Shown here: positions 1 to 7,821 of the stretch, piece after piece
Position numbering within the stretch: the first letter of the stretch is position 1
Layout of the letters: every line of letters starts with the position of its first letter
NCBI RefSeq assembly: GCF_000718165.1
Contig: NZ_JOEY01000113.1
Coordinates: 1 to 11,754 of the forward strand
Length of the DNA: 11,754 nt
From: Streptomyces fulvoviolaceus
Lineage (GTDB): Bacteria; Actinomycetota; Actinomycetes; Streptomycetales; Streptomycetaceae
Reading direction: 5' to 3'
Notes under the pieces: model-generated
The model's database searches: none
Told to the model about the DNA's origin: nothing
Seen by the model: only the letters and a program-made list of their open reading frames with translations
Translations under genes and position numbers: made by a program

Positions 1-35
1 CGGCCGAGGCTGGACTTTCCCGGCTGGGGCTTGAT

Positions 36-120
36 CTTTTCAGCCCGTCCGGCGTTTGAGGACGAGGCCCCTTCAGGGCCGACAGCGGGGGTCTGGGGGG
101 CGCAGCCCCCAGGGACGGGA
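36..120. repeat. Dispersed Streptomyces intergenic repeat with two hairpins
   Basis: This non-coding stretch contains the phrase CCCGTCCGGCGTTTGAGGAC followed by two short hairpins: GGCCC/GGGCC at 66-80 (loop CTTCA) and CTGGGGG/CCCCCAG at 93-112. I recognise this phrase and hairpin combination as a repeat found between genes in many Streptomyces chromosomes; only one copy is in this window, so the dispersal claim rests on memory. It lies just beyond the sprT terminator, in the 3' region of that transcript. I see no credible gene in positions 1-141: the open frames there are short and overlap the 3' end of sprT in the wrong frame. Confidence 0.65.
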
Positions 121-141
121 ATGGGAAGGGGCGGCGGGGGC

Positions 142-179
142 GAAAAAACACGGGCCCGGCGCGACACGGCGCCGGACCC
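142..179 (-). terminator. Rho-independent terminator of sprT
   Basis: On the minus strand, 15 bases after the sprT stop codon, an 11-bp stem (arms 169-179 and 152-162, one G-U pair) closes a 6-base loop at 163-168. Three bases later there is a run of six T (143-148). Stem, loop and U-tract together make a classic intrinsic terminator, the only one in the window with a real U-tract. Confidence 0.9.
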
Positions 180-194
180 GCAGAAGAACGTAAG

Positions 195-1001
<807 letters not shown>

Positions 1002-1042
1002 CTATGACGAGCTCATGCCAATAGCGCGACAGCGGGCATCCA

Positions 1043-1059
1043 AGAACTGCCCAAGTTCT
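1043..1059. promoter_or_regulatory. Palindrome in the sprT leader
   Basis: AGAACT at 1043-1048 and AGTTCT at 1054-1059 form a perfect 6-bp dyad with a 5-base spacer. It lies about 20-40 bases downstream of the predicted sprT transcription start, inside the untranslated leader. The position fits a repressor operator or a small leader hairpin. The regulator is unknown. Confidence 0.4.
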
Positions 1060-1087
1060 GACATGGGCCGGTCAAATCTGTTGAGGG

Positions 1088-1117
1088 ATTATGAGAATCC
1101 TGTGAACCCGCGCACAA
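1088..1117 (-). promoter_or_regulatory. Candidate sprT promoter
   Basis: On the minus strand TTGTGC (1117-1112) and CATAAT (1093-1088) are separated by 18 bases, a good sigma-70/HrdB-type pair. Transcription would start near 1081, giving a leader of about 100 bases. A sequence one mismatch away from the AdpA consensus (TGGCCGAAAC, 1134-1125) lies just upstream. AdpA is known to activate sprT in S. griseus, but a single imperfect match is weak evidence. Confidence 0.45.
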
Positions 1118-1145
1118 GGGGTGCGTTTCGGCCACACCCGTCCCG

Positions 1146-1826
1146 CTACGACAGCCGCGGCACGACCAGCCCCGTCTCGTACGCCATGACGACGGCCTGC
1201 GTGCGGTCGCGCAGCCCCAGCTTGGACAGGATGCGGCTCACATGCGTCTTGACCGTCTCCTCGCCGACGCTCAGCCGCTCGGCGAGCTCCGGGTTGGACA
1301 GGCCCTCGGCGAGCAGCCGCAGGACGTCGGTCTCGCGGGGAGTGAGCGCCGAAAGGGCGCCCTGCGCGGGGGCCTTGGGCCGGATCCGGGCGAACTCGGC
1401 GATCAGCCGCCGGGTGATCGCGGGTGCGAGCAGGGCCTCGCCGGCGGCGACGACCCGTACCGCGTCGAAGAGCCGCTCGGCGGTCACGTCCTTCAGCAGG
1501 AACCCGCTGGCCCCGGCGGCCAGGGCGTCGTAGACGTGCTCGTCGAGGTCGAAGGTGGTCAGCACGAGCACCCGCGGCGCGTCCGGCCCCTGCAGCCGCG
1601 CGGTCGCCTCGATCCCGTCCATGACCGGCATCCGTACGTCCATCAGGACCACGTCGGGCACCTGCTCCCGGCACACCCGCACCGCCTCGGTGCCGTCGCG
1701 GGCGGTGCCGACGACCGTGAAGTCGGCCTGGGTGGCGAGGAGTCCGGCGTACCCGGCGCGGACCACCTCGTGGTCGTCGGCGACGACGATGCGGATGCTT
1801 TCACCCGCCCTCAAGCTCGCGCTCAC
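1146..1826 (-). CDS. NarL/LuxR-family response regulator
   Basis: This is a 226-residue two-component response regulator that binds DNA when phosphorylated by its partner kinase. The receiver domain spans roughly residues 11-127, with the acidic pair Asp17/Asp18, the phospho-acceptor Asp63 (LMDVRMP) and the conserved Lys112. A LuxR-type helix-turn-helix follows at about 159-220 (LTPRETDVLRLLAEGLSNPELAERL). The start is GTG at 1826, overlapping the kinase stop codon by GTGA, with GGAGG 7 bases upstream, so it is translationally coupled to the kinase. Length and domain order are normal for the family. The targets are not shown by the sequence; the divergent ABC exporter is the obvious candidate, by inference from gene order. 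Confidence 0.95.
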   Translation of the reverse strand: MSASLRAGESIRIVVADDHEVVRAGYAGLLATQADFTVVGTARDGTEAVRVCREQVPDVVLMDVRMPVMDGIEATARLQGPDAPRVLVLTTFDLDEHVYDALAAGASGFLLKDVTAERLFDAVRVVAAGEALLAPAITRRLIAEFARIRPKAPAQGALSALTPRETDVLRLLAEGLSNPELAERLSVGEETVKTHVSRILSKLGLRDRTQAVVMAYETGLVVPRLS

Positions 1827-3001
1827 GTCAGGGCCTCCGACTTGACCGGGAGCAGCGCCTCGACCAGGAAGCCGCCACCGGGTGCGGGACCGGTGTGCAG
1901 CGTGCCGCCGACCATCGCCGCGCGCTCGCGCATCCCGAGCAGCCCGTGCCCGGGGGAGTCGGACGACGCGGGCCCGGGCCCGTTGTCGCGCACCCGCACT
2001 GCCAACTCCTCGATCCCGTACCGGAGTTCCACGTCCACGGCGGCCCCGGGCGCATGTCGGCGCGCGTTGGTCAGCGCCTCCTGGACGATCCGGTACGCGG
2101 TGACCTCGATGCCAGGGTCCAGCGCGCCGACCGGCCCGCTGACGATCAGCCGGGTACGCGAACCGGCCGCGTCCCGCGACTCGTCGAGCAGCTCCAGGAG
2201 CTGGCCGAGGCCGGGCTGGGGGCGCCGCTCAACACGGGTGTCCGTGCCGTTCGCGTCCTCGCGCAGCACACCGAGCAGTCGCCGCATCTCCGTCAGGGCG
2301 GTGCGCGCGGTGTCGCCGATGGCGAGGAAACGGGTGGCCCCTTCGGCGGGCAGGCCGGCGGTGGTCAGCCGTGCGGTCTCCGCCTGTACGGCGATCATCG
2401 AGATGTGGTGGGCGACGACATCGTGCAACTCCCGTGCGATACGGGCACGTTCACCCCGGGCGGCATGTTCGAGGAGCGTGTCCGCGAACGCCCGCTCGGT
2501 CGCGCTGTGGGCGAGGACGGTGTGGCGCACGTGATGCGTGACGCCGGTCGCGGCGGCGGCCGAGGCGAGCGTGGCGACGAGGACGGCGACGACGCGGGTG
2601 ACCTCGTGGTCACTGGCCAGCGCGGTCACGACGTAGGGCACGACGAGCACCCCGCCGAGCCCCGCCCAGCCGCCCCGCCCGAGCACGTACACGCAGGTCA
2701 GCTGCGCGACGACCCCTGCCGCGGTGGGCGCCCGGAACGACACGAGCGCGAGCACGCAGGCGGCGCTCAGCCCGACGGCGGCCACACCCCGGGCGACCCG
2801 CTCGGCCCTCAGCACGAAGCCGAGCGGCAAGGTCGTGGCGAGAGCGAGCAGCAGTACGGCGGCGAGACCGCTGCGCGGGCCGGTGTGCGGACCGCTGTCG
2901 CGGATCAGGATCTCGCCGACGGAGAGCCCGGCGAGCACGACGGGCAGCACCCGCACCCACTTCGTCACCACCAGAGCCCCCCTCCGCACCGACCTGCCCA
3001 T
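1823..3001 (-). CDS. Membrane sensor histidine kinase (HisKA_3 type)
   Basis: This 392-residue sensor kinase pairs with the downstream regulator. The N-terminal half holds about five membrane helices (roughly residues 18-33, 46-64, 72-89, 96-128 and 136-154) with only short outside loops, so signal is probably sensed within or near the membrane. The dimerisation/phospho-acceptor motif ELHDVVAHH carries His193. The HATPase domain has an N box around Asn311 (QEALTNARRH), a G1 box DNGPG at 339-343 and a G2 box GLLGMRER at 353-360. The start is taken as ATG at 3001. A GTG at 2971 or 2968, behind the much stronger ribosome site GGAGGGG, is an alternative that would shorten the protein by 10-11 residues. 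The upstream in-frame extension to 3106 would overlap the divergent ATPase gene and is not believed. Confidence 0.92.
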   Translation of the reverse strand: MGRSVRRGALVVTKWVRVLPVVLAGLSVGEILIRDSGPHTGPRSGLAAVLLLALATTLPLGFVLRAERVARGVAAVGLSAACVLALVSFRAPTAAGVVAQLTCVYVLGRGGWAGLGGVLVVPYVVTALASDHEVTRVVAVLVATLASAAAATGVTHHVRHTVLAHSATERAFADTLLEHAARGERARIARELHDVVAHHISMIAVQAETARLTTAGLPAEGATRFLAIGDTARTALTEMRRLLGVLREDANGTDTRVERRPQPGLGQLLELLDESRDAAGSRTRLIVSGPVGALDPGIEVTAYRIVQEALTNARRHAPGAAVDVELRYGIEELAVRVRDNGPGPASSDSPGHGLLGMRERAAMVGGTLHTGPAPGGGFLVEALLPVKSEALT

Positions 3002-3093
3002 TGTGCCGACACCCTGCCCGGCGAGCGTCCCCCACGCGAGGGACCTCCCCGGCGTGACGACGTGACGGGCCGCCGCCCCTAGCCTCCGTTGGC
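3002..3093. promoter_or_regulatory. Divergent control region between kinase and ABC operon
   Basis: This 92-base gap serves both operons. It holds a tandem pair CGTGACGA/CGTGACGG (3053-3068, 7 of 8 bases identical) and an inverted repeat GTCCC/GGGAC with an 8-base spacer (3027-3044). The tandem 8-mer lies around the expected -35 zone of the rightward promoter. That is where the adjacent response regulator could bind if it controls the exporter, which is an inference. Confidence 0.4.
3080..3085 (+). promoter_or_regulatory. -10 element for leaderless ABC operon mRNA
   Basis: TAGCCT fits TANNNT and ends 8 bases before the ATG at 3094, so transcription would start at or next to the A of ATG. No convincing ribosome binding site precedes this ATG. 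A clear -35 hexamer is missing at 17-18 bases, which would suit a promoter that needs an activator. Confidence 0.5.
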
Positions 3094-4032
3094 ATGAGCG
3101 ACGCAACCATCGAAGTCCGCAACCTGCGCAAGCGGTTCGGCCGGACCCTCGCGGTCGACGGCCTGTCCTTCACGGTCGAACCCGGCACGGTCACCGGCTT
3201 CGTCGGTCCGAACGGCGCGGGCAAGTCCACGACCCTGCGGACGATCCTCGGCCTGGACGCCCCCGACGAGGGCGAGGCCCTGGTCGGCGGCCGCCCGTAC
3301 CGAGCCCTGCGCACCCCGCTCCTGGAGGTCGGCGCGCTCCTCGACGCCGCCGCCCTGCACCCGAGCCGCCGCGGCCGCGACCACCTGCGCTGGCTCGCCC
3401 ACTCGCACGGCCTGCCCGCACACCGCGTCGACGACGTCCTGGAACAGGTCGGCATGGAACAGGCGGCCCGCCGCAGGGCGGGCGGCTACTCCCTCGGCAT
3501 GCGCCAACGCCTCGGCATAGCGGCGGCCCTGCTCGGCGATCCCCCGGTCCTCATCCTCGACGAGCCGGTCAACGGCCTCGACCCCGAGGGCATCCAGTGG
3601 ATCCGTACGTTCCTGCGCCGCCTCGCCGCCGAGGGCCGCGCGATCCTCGTCTCCAGCCACCTGATGAGCGAACTGGAGGACACCGCCGACCACTTGGTGG
3701 TCATCGGAAGGGGCCGGCTCATCGCCGACCGGGCCGTCTCCGACCTGCTCGCCGCGGCCTCCGGCGACCGCGTCGCCCTGCGCACCGAGGCCCGTACGGA
3801 AGCGATGCAGCTGCTGGCCCGCGAGGGGGCCACGGTCGCGGTCACCGGCCCCGACACCCTCACCGTCACCGGCCTGACCGCACGGCGGACGGTCGAGCTG
3901 CTGACCGAGGGCCACGTCCCCTTCGCCGAAGTGGGCGCCCACCGCGCGACCTTGGAGGAGGCGTACATGGAACTCACCCGGGACGCAGTCGAGTTCGCGG
4001 CGGCAGCGGCAGACGACGAGGTGACCCGGTGA
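3094..4032 (+). CDS. ABC transporter ATP-binding protein (ABC-2 exporter)
   Basis: This 312-residue ATPase energises the two permeases encoded next to it. It has Walker A GPNGAGKST (38-46), signature YSLGMRQRL (132-140, the variant usual in the drug/lantibiotic NatA/BcrA-like group), Walker B VLILDEP (152-158), D-loop NGLDPEG (160-166) and H-loop His189 (VSSHL). The Q-loop region reads EVGALLDAAALHP and lacks the canonical glutamine, as is common in this subfamily. The last 100 residues resemble the DUF4162 tail found on such ATPases. It starts at ATG 3094 (probably leaderless) and overlaps the first permease by GTGA. The transported substrate cannot be told from sequence; antibiotic, peptide or lipid export are family possibilities. 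Confidence 0.96.
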   Translation: MSDATIEVRNLRKRFGRTLAVDGLSFTVEPGTVTGFVGPNGAGKSTTLRTILGLDAPDEGEALVGGRPYRALRTPLLEVGALLDAAALHPSRRGRDHLRWLAHSHGLPAHRVDDVLEQVGMEQAARRRAGGYSLGMRQRLGIAAALLGDPPVLILDEPVNGLDPEGIQWIRTFLRRLAAEGRAILVSSHLMSELEDTADHLVVIGRGRLIADRAVSDLLAAASGDRVALRTEARTEAMQLLAREGATVAVTGPDTLTVTGLTARRTVELLTEGHVPFAEVGAHRATLEEAYMELTRDAVEFAAAAADDEVTR

Positions 4033-5570
4033 CGACGACATCAACCCCCACCGTCACGCCGTACCGCTCTCAACTCCACCCGGCCCGCGCGGGCTTCCTC
4101 CGTCTCCTGCGCGCGGAGTGGACCAAGTTCTGGACGGTCCGCGCCTGGCTGCTCGTCCTCGCGATCGCCGCCGTGGTGACCGTCGTGATCTCCCAGCTCG
4201 GCGCGAGCGGCTCCAGCACCAGCGGCAACGTCGAGCCCACCCTCGCCCCCGACGGCACGGTCGTCAGGGACTCCTTCCACTTCACCCACCGCGAGCTGAC
4301 CGGCGACGGCACCGTCACGGTTCGCGTCACCGCGCTGGAGAGCGCCGACGGCAGGGCGCTGGAGCCATGGGCCAAGGCCGGCCTCATCGTCAAGGAGAGC
4401 CTGGAGCCGGGCGCCCCGTACGCGGCGGTGCTGGCCACGCCCGGTCACGGCGTCCGGACGCAGTGGAACTTCACCCACGACACGGCGGGCGGCGCGAGCG
4501 ACCTCGCCACCGCGCCCACCTGGCTCCGCCTGACCAGGGCCGGCGACCGTGTCACCGCCTACGAGTCGGCCGACGGTCGCACCTGGTCCGAGATCAAGGA
4601 CGTACGACTGGAAAGCCTGCCGCGTACGGTCCACGTCGGCGCGTTCGTCGCCACCCCCATGCACCAGATCCTGCGCCGTTCCTTCGGTGGCACCAGCGAG
4701 ACGGCCGGCGGGGGAGTCGTCACCGCGAGCTTCGACCGGCTCGCCCTCCGGGGCACCTCGGCCACCCCCGCGTGGACGAGCGCGGACGTGGGCGGCGGCG
4801 TCCCGAACGGTCCCGGGCCCCAGGATGCCGAGCCCGGAGCCACGAAGTTGTCGCCGACCGGCGTCTACACGCTCACCGGGCGCGGCGACATCGCCCCGGA
4901 CGAGACCCTCGGCGACACCGTCCAGATGAGCTTCCAGGGAGTCTTCGTCGGCATCCTGTTCATGGTCGCGCTGGGCACGCTGTTCGTGACGAGCGAGTAC
5001 AAACGGGGCCTGATCCGTACGACGTTCACGGCGACCCCGTCCCGGACGAAGGTCCTCGCGGCGAAAACCGTGGTGATCGCGGCCGTGACCTTCGCCGTCG
5101 CCCTGCCGGCCACGGCCCTGTCCTTCACCCTCGCGCAGTCCCGCCTGCGGGAGAACGGCTTCAAGCCCCCCGCCTTCCCCGACCTCTCCCTTATGGAGGC
5201 CCCGGCGCTGCGCGCGGTCGTCGGCAGCGCGGCCCTGCTCTCCCTGGTCGCGGTCCTGGCCCTGGGCGTGGGTGTCGTGCTGCGCACCAGCGCGGGCGCC
5301 ATCGCGACGGTGGTGGTCCTGGTGATCCTCCCGCAGATCCTGGCCTTCGCCCTCCCGCTCCCGGCCGCCCAGTGGCTGCTGCGGGTGACCCCGGCGGCGG
5401 CGTTCGCGATCCAACAGGGGGCGACGTACTACCCGTTCGTCGACCACAACTGCCTGCCGGAGAGCGGCTGTTACCCCATGACCCCCGTCAGCGGCCTCTC
5501 CGTCCTCGCCGCCTACGCCCTCGCGGCCCTGCTCCTGGCCGCCTGGAGCCTACGCAGGAGGGACGCGTGA
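4029..5570 (+). CDS. ABC-2 permease with extracytoplasmic ConA-like insert
   Basis: This is a 513-residue membrane subunit of the exporter. Residues 29-40 (AEWTKFWTVRAW) and TM1 (about 40-56) begin a typical ABC-2 permease. About 240 residues without membrane helices follow (60-300). TM2 (301-320), then helices at about 345-370, 396-418, 422-445 and 489-507, finish the fold. The insert's core (about 80-240: LTGDGTVTVRV, AKAGLIVKESL, AVLATPGHGVR, TWLRLTRAGDRVTAYESADGRTW, VGAFVATP) resembles the DUF1349/concanavalin A-like beta-sandwich of secreted glycosidases. Topology places it outside the cell. A Gly/Pro/Asp-rich linker (about 255-275) joins it to TM2. The start is GTG 4029 in the GTGA overlap with the ATPase stop. 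The open frame continues upstream inside the ATPase gene, but that part is a shadow. Confidence 0.93.
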   Translation: MTTTSTPTVTPYRSQLHPARAGFLRLLRAEWTKFWTVRAWLLVLAIAAVVTVVISQLGASGSSTSGNVEPTLAPDGTVVRDSFHFTHRELTGDGTVTVRVTALESADGRALEPWAKAGLIVKESLEPGAPYAAVLATPGHGVRTQWNFTHDTAGGASDLATAPTWLRLTRAGDRVTAYESADGRTWSEIKDVRLESLPRTVHVGAFVATPMHQILRRSFGGTSETAGGGVVTASFDRLALRGTSATPAWTSADVGGGVPNGPGPQDAEPGATKLSPTGVYTLTGRGDIAPDETLGDTVQMSFQGVFVGILFMVALGTLFVTSEYKRGLIRTTFTATPSRTKVLAAKTVVIAAVTFAVALPATALSFTLAQSRLRENGFKPPAFPDLSLMEAPALRAVVGSAALLSLVAVLALGVGVVLRTSAGAIATVVVLVILPQILAFALPLPAAQWLLRVTPAAAFAIQQGATYYPFVDHNCLPESGCYPMTPVSGLSVLAAYALAALLLAAWSLRRRDA

Positions 5571-6334
5571 GGCACCTGCACGCGGAGTGGACCAAACTCC
5601 GTACCCTGCCCAGCACTTGGTGGCTGCTCGCGGCGACGGTCGCCCTGACCCTCACCGTGGGCACGGCCGCGGTCTCCTCGGTCACGACCCAGGTCTGCCC
5701 GGACCCCGCCGCCTGCCACGAGGACACCGTGAAACTGAGCCTGACCGGCGTCTGGCTCGGCCAGGCGGCCTGTCTGGTCCTCGGTGCCCTCGCGATGGGG
5801 GCGGAGTACGGCACGGGCACGATCCGTACGACGCTGACGGCGATGCCGATGCGCTCGCGCGTGCTGGCGGCGAAGGCGACGGCACTGGCGCTGCTGACCG
5901 CCGCGGCAAGCGCCGTAGGGATCCTGCTCTCCCTCGGCACGGCCCGCCTGATCCTCCCGACGAACGGCTTCGAGGCCCCGTCCCTCACGGACGGCCCGAC
6001 CCTTAGGGCCGCGGCGGGCTCGGTGCTGGTCCTGGCGCTGGTGGCCCTGCTGGGCCTGTCCCTGGCGACCTTGTTCCGGGACACGGCAGGCGCGATCACC
6101 CTGGGCCTGAGCGCCCTGTACGTCGTCCCGCTCCTGGCGAACATCATCAACTCGCCCACCTGGCAGGACCGCGTGCAGCGCTGGGCCCCGATACCGGCGG
6201 CCCTGTCGATCCAGGCGACGAAGAACCTGGACCGCCTGCCGATCGGCCCGTGGCCGGGGCTGGGGGTGCTGGCGGCCTACGCGGCAGGGCTGTTGGCGCT
6301 CGGGGGAGTGCTGTTCAGAACACGGGACGCGTGA
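5567..6334 (+). CDS. ABC-2 permease, second subunit without insert
   Basis: This 255-residue permease is a paralogue of the preceding one. Shared segments include HAEWTKLRTL at the start, SLTGVWLGQ before TM2, and AEYGTGTIRTTLTAMPMRSRVLAAK, which mirrors SEYKRGLIRTTFTATPSRTKVLAAK in the partner. TM1 (about 18-37) is followed by only some 20 residues, including Cys44 and Cys50, where the partner has its large domain. Six membrane segments are expected, ending RTRDA beside the partner's RRRDA. The start is GTG 5567, overlapping the upstream stop by GTGA, with AGGAGG 5 bases before it. The two permeases probably form a heterodimer with the ATPase dimer, with one half carrying the outside domain. 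A terminator hairpin begins right after the stop codon. Confidence 0.93.
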   Translation: MRHLHAEWTKLRTLPSTWWLLAATVALTLTVGTAAVSSVTTQVCPDPAACHEDTVKLSLTGVWLGQAACLVLGALAMGAEYGTGTIRTTLTAMPMRSRVLAAKATALALLTAAASAVGILLSLGTARLILPTNGFEAPSLTDGPTLRAAAGSVLVLALVALLGLSLATLFRDTAGAITLGLSALYVVPLLANIINSPTWQDRVQRWAPIPAALSIQATKNLDRLPIGPWPGLGVLAAYAAGLLALGGVLFRTRDA

Positions 6335-6351
6335 GCGCCCCAAAGGGGCGC
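6335..6351. terminator. Hairpin directly after the ABC operon stop
   Basis: GCGCCCC and GGGGCGC form a perfect 7-bp stem with an AAA loop, starting on the first base after the TGA. There is no U-tract, which is usual for Streptomyces terminators. Being symmetrical and between convergent genes, it could act in both directions. It forms the left edge of a dispersed repeat. Confidence 0.6.
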
Positions 6352-6415
6352 GGGGCTGTATCGATATGCGGCTCCGCCGCGTGGGCGCGACCAGCCACGA
6401 CGGCGCGGCAGCCGA
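6335..6415. repeat. Dispersed Streptomyces repeat between convergent genes
   Basis: This block reads through GGGGCGCGGGGCTGTATCGA, a second hairpin GCGGC/GCCGC (6368-6380, loop TCC) and GCGACCAGCCACGACGG. I recognise this phrase order from intergenic regions of many Streptomyces genomes. It fills most of the 117-base gap between the second permease and the DUF1801 gene and contains no credible gene. Only one copy is present here. Confidence 0.65.
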
Positions 6416-6451
6416 ACGACGACACATCGCGGCACTTCACGCGCGGAGCGC

Positions 6452-6928
6452 TCAGCCGACCGCCTTCGAGACAAGCGCAGCGATCCGCGCCTCCGCGTCG
6501 GCGGTCATCTCCGTCAGCGCGAAGGCGGTCGCCCACATGGCGCCCTCGTCGAGGTTCGCCGGGTCGTTGAAGCCGAGCGTGGCGTATCTCGACTTGAACT
6601 TGTGCGCGCTCTGGAAGAAACAGACGACCTTGCCGTTCCTGGCGTACGCGGGCATCCCGTACCAGAGCTTCGGCGCGAGGTCCGGCGCGGAGGCCTTGAC
6701 GATGGCGTGAATCCGCTCGGCGAGAACCCGGTCCGCCTCCGGCATCTCGGCGATCTTCGCGAGCACCTCAGTCTCCGGGTCCGCCTTGCCCGCCCGCGAG
6801 CCACGCCGCGCAGTCGCCTTGAGCTCCAGGGCGCGCTCCTTCATCGCCCCCCGCTCCTCGGCCGTGAACCCGTCGTACTTCTCACCGCTCGCGTCGGCGC
6901 TCCTGGCGGACTTCCGTGTGCTCGTCAT
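6452..6928 (-). CDS. DUF1801 (YdhG-like) protein
   Basis: This is a soluble 158-residue protein with no signal peptide. The C-terminal two thirds (about 52-155) match the DUF1801 fold, including the hallmark [18 protein letters not shown] (88-105) and [11 protein letters not shown] (110-120). Family members are small cytoplasmic proteins, some proposed to act as iron chaperones, but no reaction is established. The N-terminal 50 residues are Lys/Arg/Ser-rich and probably flexible ([24 protein letters not shown]), which could help contact nucleic acid or acidic partners. The start is ATG 6928, preceded at 8 bases by GGAGG. A longer frame upstream lacks a ribosome site and would run into the next gene's control region. 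The gene is transcribed leftward, divergent from the DUF899 gene. Confidence 0.88.
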   Translation of the reverse strand: MTSTRKSARSADASGEKYDGFTAEERGAMKERALELKATARRGSRAGKADPETEVLAKIAEMPEADRVLAERIHAIVKASAPDLAPKLWYGMPAYARNGKVVCFFQSAHKFKSRYATLGFNDPANLDEGAMWATAFALTEMTADAEARIAALVSKAVG

Positions 6929-6969
6929 GGTGTTTTCCTCCCGTTTGCGGCCTTGCTGAAGTCCTTCCC

Positions 6970-7057
6970 ATGCTAGGGATCCGCCGTGGCGACGGCTTCT
7001 CCGAAACTGACCGGAACGTCCGCACGGCAGCGAAGGATCTCGGGCCCGCCCTAAACT
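6970..7057. promoter_or_regulatory. Possible -10 hexamers in the divergent DUF1801/DUF899 gap
   Basis: The 169-base gap (6929-7097) must hold both promoters. TAGCAT on the minus strand (6975-6970) and TAAACT on the plus strand (7052-7057) are the best -10 matches. Neither has a good -35 partner at 16-19 bases, so assignment to the housekeeping sigma factor is weak. Confidence 0.25.
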
Positions 7058-7097
7058 TGAGGGATCGCACGGGGGACGCCGACCCCAGGAGGACGCG

Positions 7098-7790
7098 ATG
7101 TTCCGGTACACCAAACTGGCCGGAGAATCCCAGGAGCACCTGGCCGCACGCGAAGAACTGCGCCTGGCCGAGATCGAGCTCATGCGTCACCAGGAGAAGG
7201 TCGCGGCCCAGCGGCGCGCGCTCCCGCAGGGGCCGCCCGTCGACGACTACGTCTTCCTCGAGGGCCCCACCGACCTCGACACCGGTGACGAGCCGGTCCA
7301 CGAGGTCAGGCTGGGCGAACTCTTCACCGGCCCGCAACGCCCGCTGATCTTCTACCAGTTCATGTACGGCAAGCAGCAGACCGACCCCTGCCCGATGTGC
7401 ACGATGTGGATCGACGGCTTCAGCGGGATTGCCCACCACGTCACCCGCAACGCGGACTTCGTCATCGCGGCGGCCGCCGACCCGCCCACCCTGCGCCGGC
7501 ACGCCCGCAACCGGGGCTGGCACGGGCTACGGCTCCTGAGCTGTGGCGACAGCACCTTCAAGTACGACACCGGCAGTGAGGACAAGGGCGGCGAACAGGA
7601 CTCCACCGTCTCGGTGTTCACGCGCGACGACGACGGCACGGTCCGCCACTTCTACTCCGCGCACCCGCGCATGGCCGGTGACATCGGCGAGCGGGGCATC
7701 GACCTGCTGGCCCCCGTCTGGCACCTGCTCGACCTGACCCCGCAGGGGCGGGGGGACTGGTACCCGAGCATCGACTACGGGACGAAGTAG
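7098..7790 (+). CDS. DUF899 family thioredoxin-like protein
   Basis: This is a 230-residue soluble protein of the DUF899 family, thioredoxin-fold proteins of unknown reaction. Hallmarks visible are [11 protein letters not shown] (81-91), then a CPMC motif (Cys98-Cys101) in [20 protein letters not shown], which sits where thioredoxins have CxxC. Downstream are [21 protein letters not shown] (121-141) and [21 protein letters not shown] (171-191). A further Cys149 lies in LLSCGDSTF. Other family members show CPMC or CPWC here, so a redox or peroxide-related role is plausible but not shown. The N-terminal 45 residues form a charged amphipathic helix. The start is ATG 7098 with AGGAGG 5 bases upstream. 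The stop codon lies inside a 27-base hairpin. Confidence 0.92.
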   Translation: MFRYTKLAGESQEHLAAREELRLAEIELMRHQEKVAAQRRALPQGPPVDDYVFLEGPTDLDTGDEPVHEVRLGELFTGPQRPLIFYQFMYGKQQTDPCPMCTMWIDGFSGIAHHVTRNADFVIAAAADPPTLRRHARNRGWHGLRLLSCGDSTFKYDTGSEDKGGEQDSTVSVFTRDDDGTVRHFYSAHPRMAGDIGERGIDLLAPVWHLLDLTPQGRGDWYPSIDYGTK

Positions 7791-7810
7791 GACGGTTTCC
7801 GACCTACTTC
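7784..7810. repeat. Hairpin across the DUF899 stop codon
   Basis: GAAGTAGG (7784-7791) and CCTACTTC (7803-7810) are perfect complements. Inside them CGG/CCG pair around a TTT loop with a single A-A mismatch. This gives an 11-pair stem within 27 bases containing the TAG stop. It may end or protect the DUF899 mRNA, or, as DNA, be an operator overlapping the -35 zone of the next gene. Confidence 0.65.
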
Positions 7811-7815
7811 CTTCC

Positions 7816-7821
7816 TACGGT
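7816..7821 (+). promoter_or_regulatory. -10 element for leaderless YdeI-type gene
   Basis: TACGGT (TANNNT) ends 6 bases before the ATG at 7828, so the transcript would begin at the start codon. No standard ribosome site is present, only GGTGG overlapping this element. No good -35 is visible; the region where it would lie is covered by the hairpin at 7784-7810. Confidence 0.4.

Noticed and set aside
1086..1100. GGATT-N5-AATCC palindrome as an operator
   Set aside because: Only five base pairs, and it overlaps the CATAAT -10, which explains much of its AT-rich sequence; kept only as part of the promoter region.
1242..2534. 430-codon plus-strand frame opposite the two-component genes
   Set aside because: It is antisense to two genes with complete family motifs, and it spans their junction with no recognisable domain.
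3002..3106. 35-codon N-terminal extension of the histidine kinase
   Set aside because: It overlaps the start of the divergent ATPase gene, has no ribosome site and adds Arg-rich sequence before the first membrane helix.
3597..4028. Open frame continuing upstream of the first permease, inside the ATPase gene
   Set aside because: It is Arg/Pro/Gly-rich shadow translation of the ATPase frame; the GTG at 4029 in a GTGA overlap is the natural start.
3079..4044. 321-codon antisense frame over the ATPase
   Set aside because: The sense strand encodes all ABC motifs; the antisense product is a low-complexity shadow.
4041..5447. 468-codon antisense open frame across the first permease
   Set aside because: Composition (Gly/Arg/Asp/Glu rich, no domain) is that of a GC-bias shadow; the sense frame has membrane helices and family motifs.
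6929..7183. 85-codon N-terminal extension of the DUF1801 protein
   Set aside because: It would overlap the DUF899 gene start; ATG 6928 has a GGAGG site at proper spacing.
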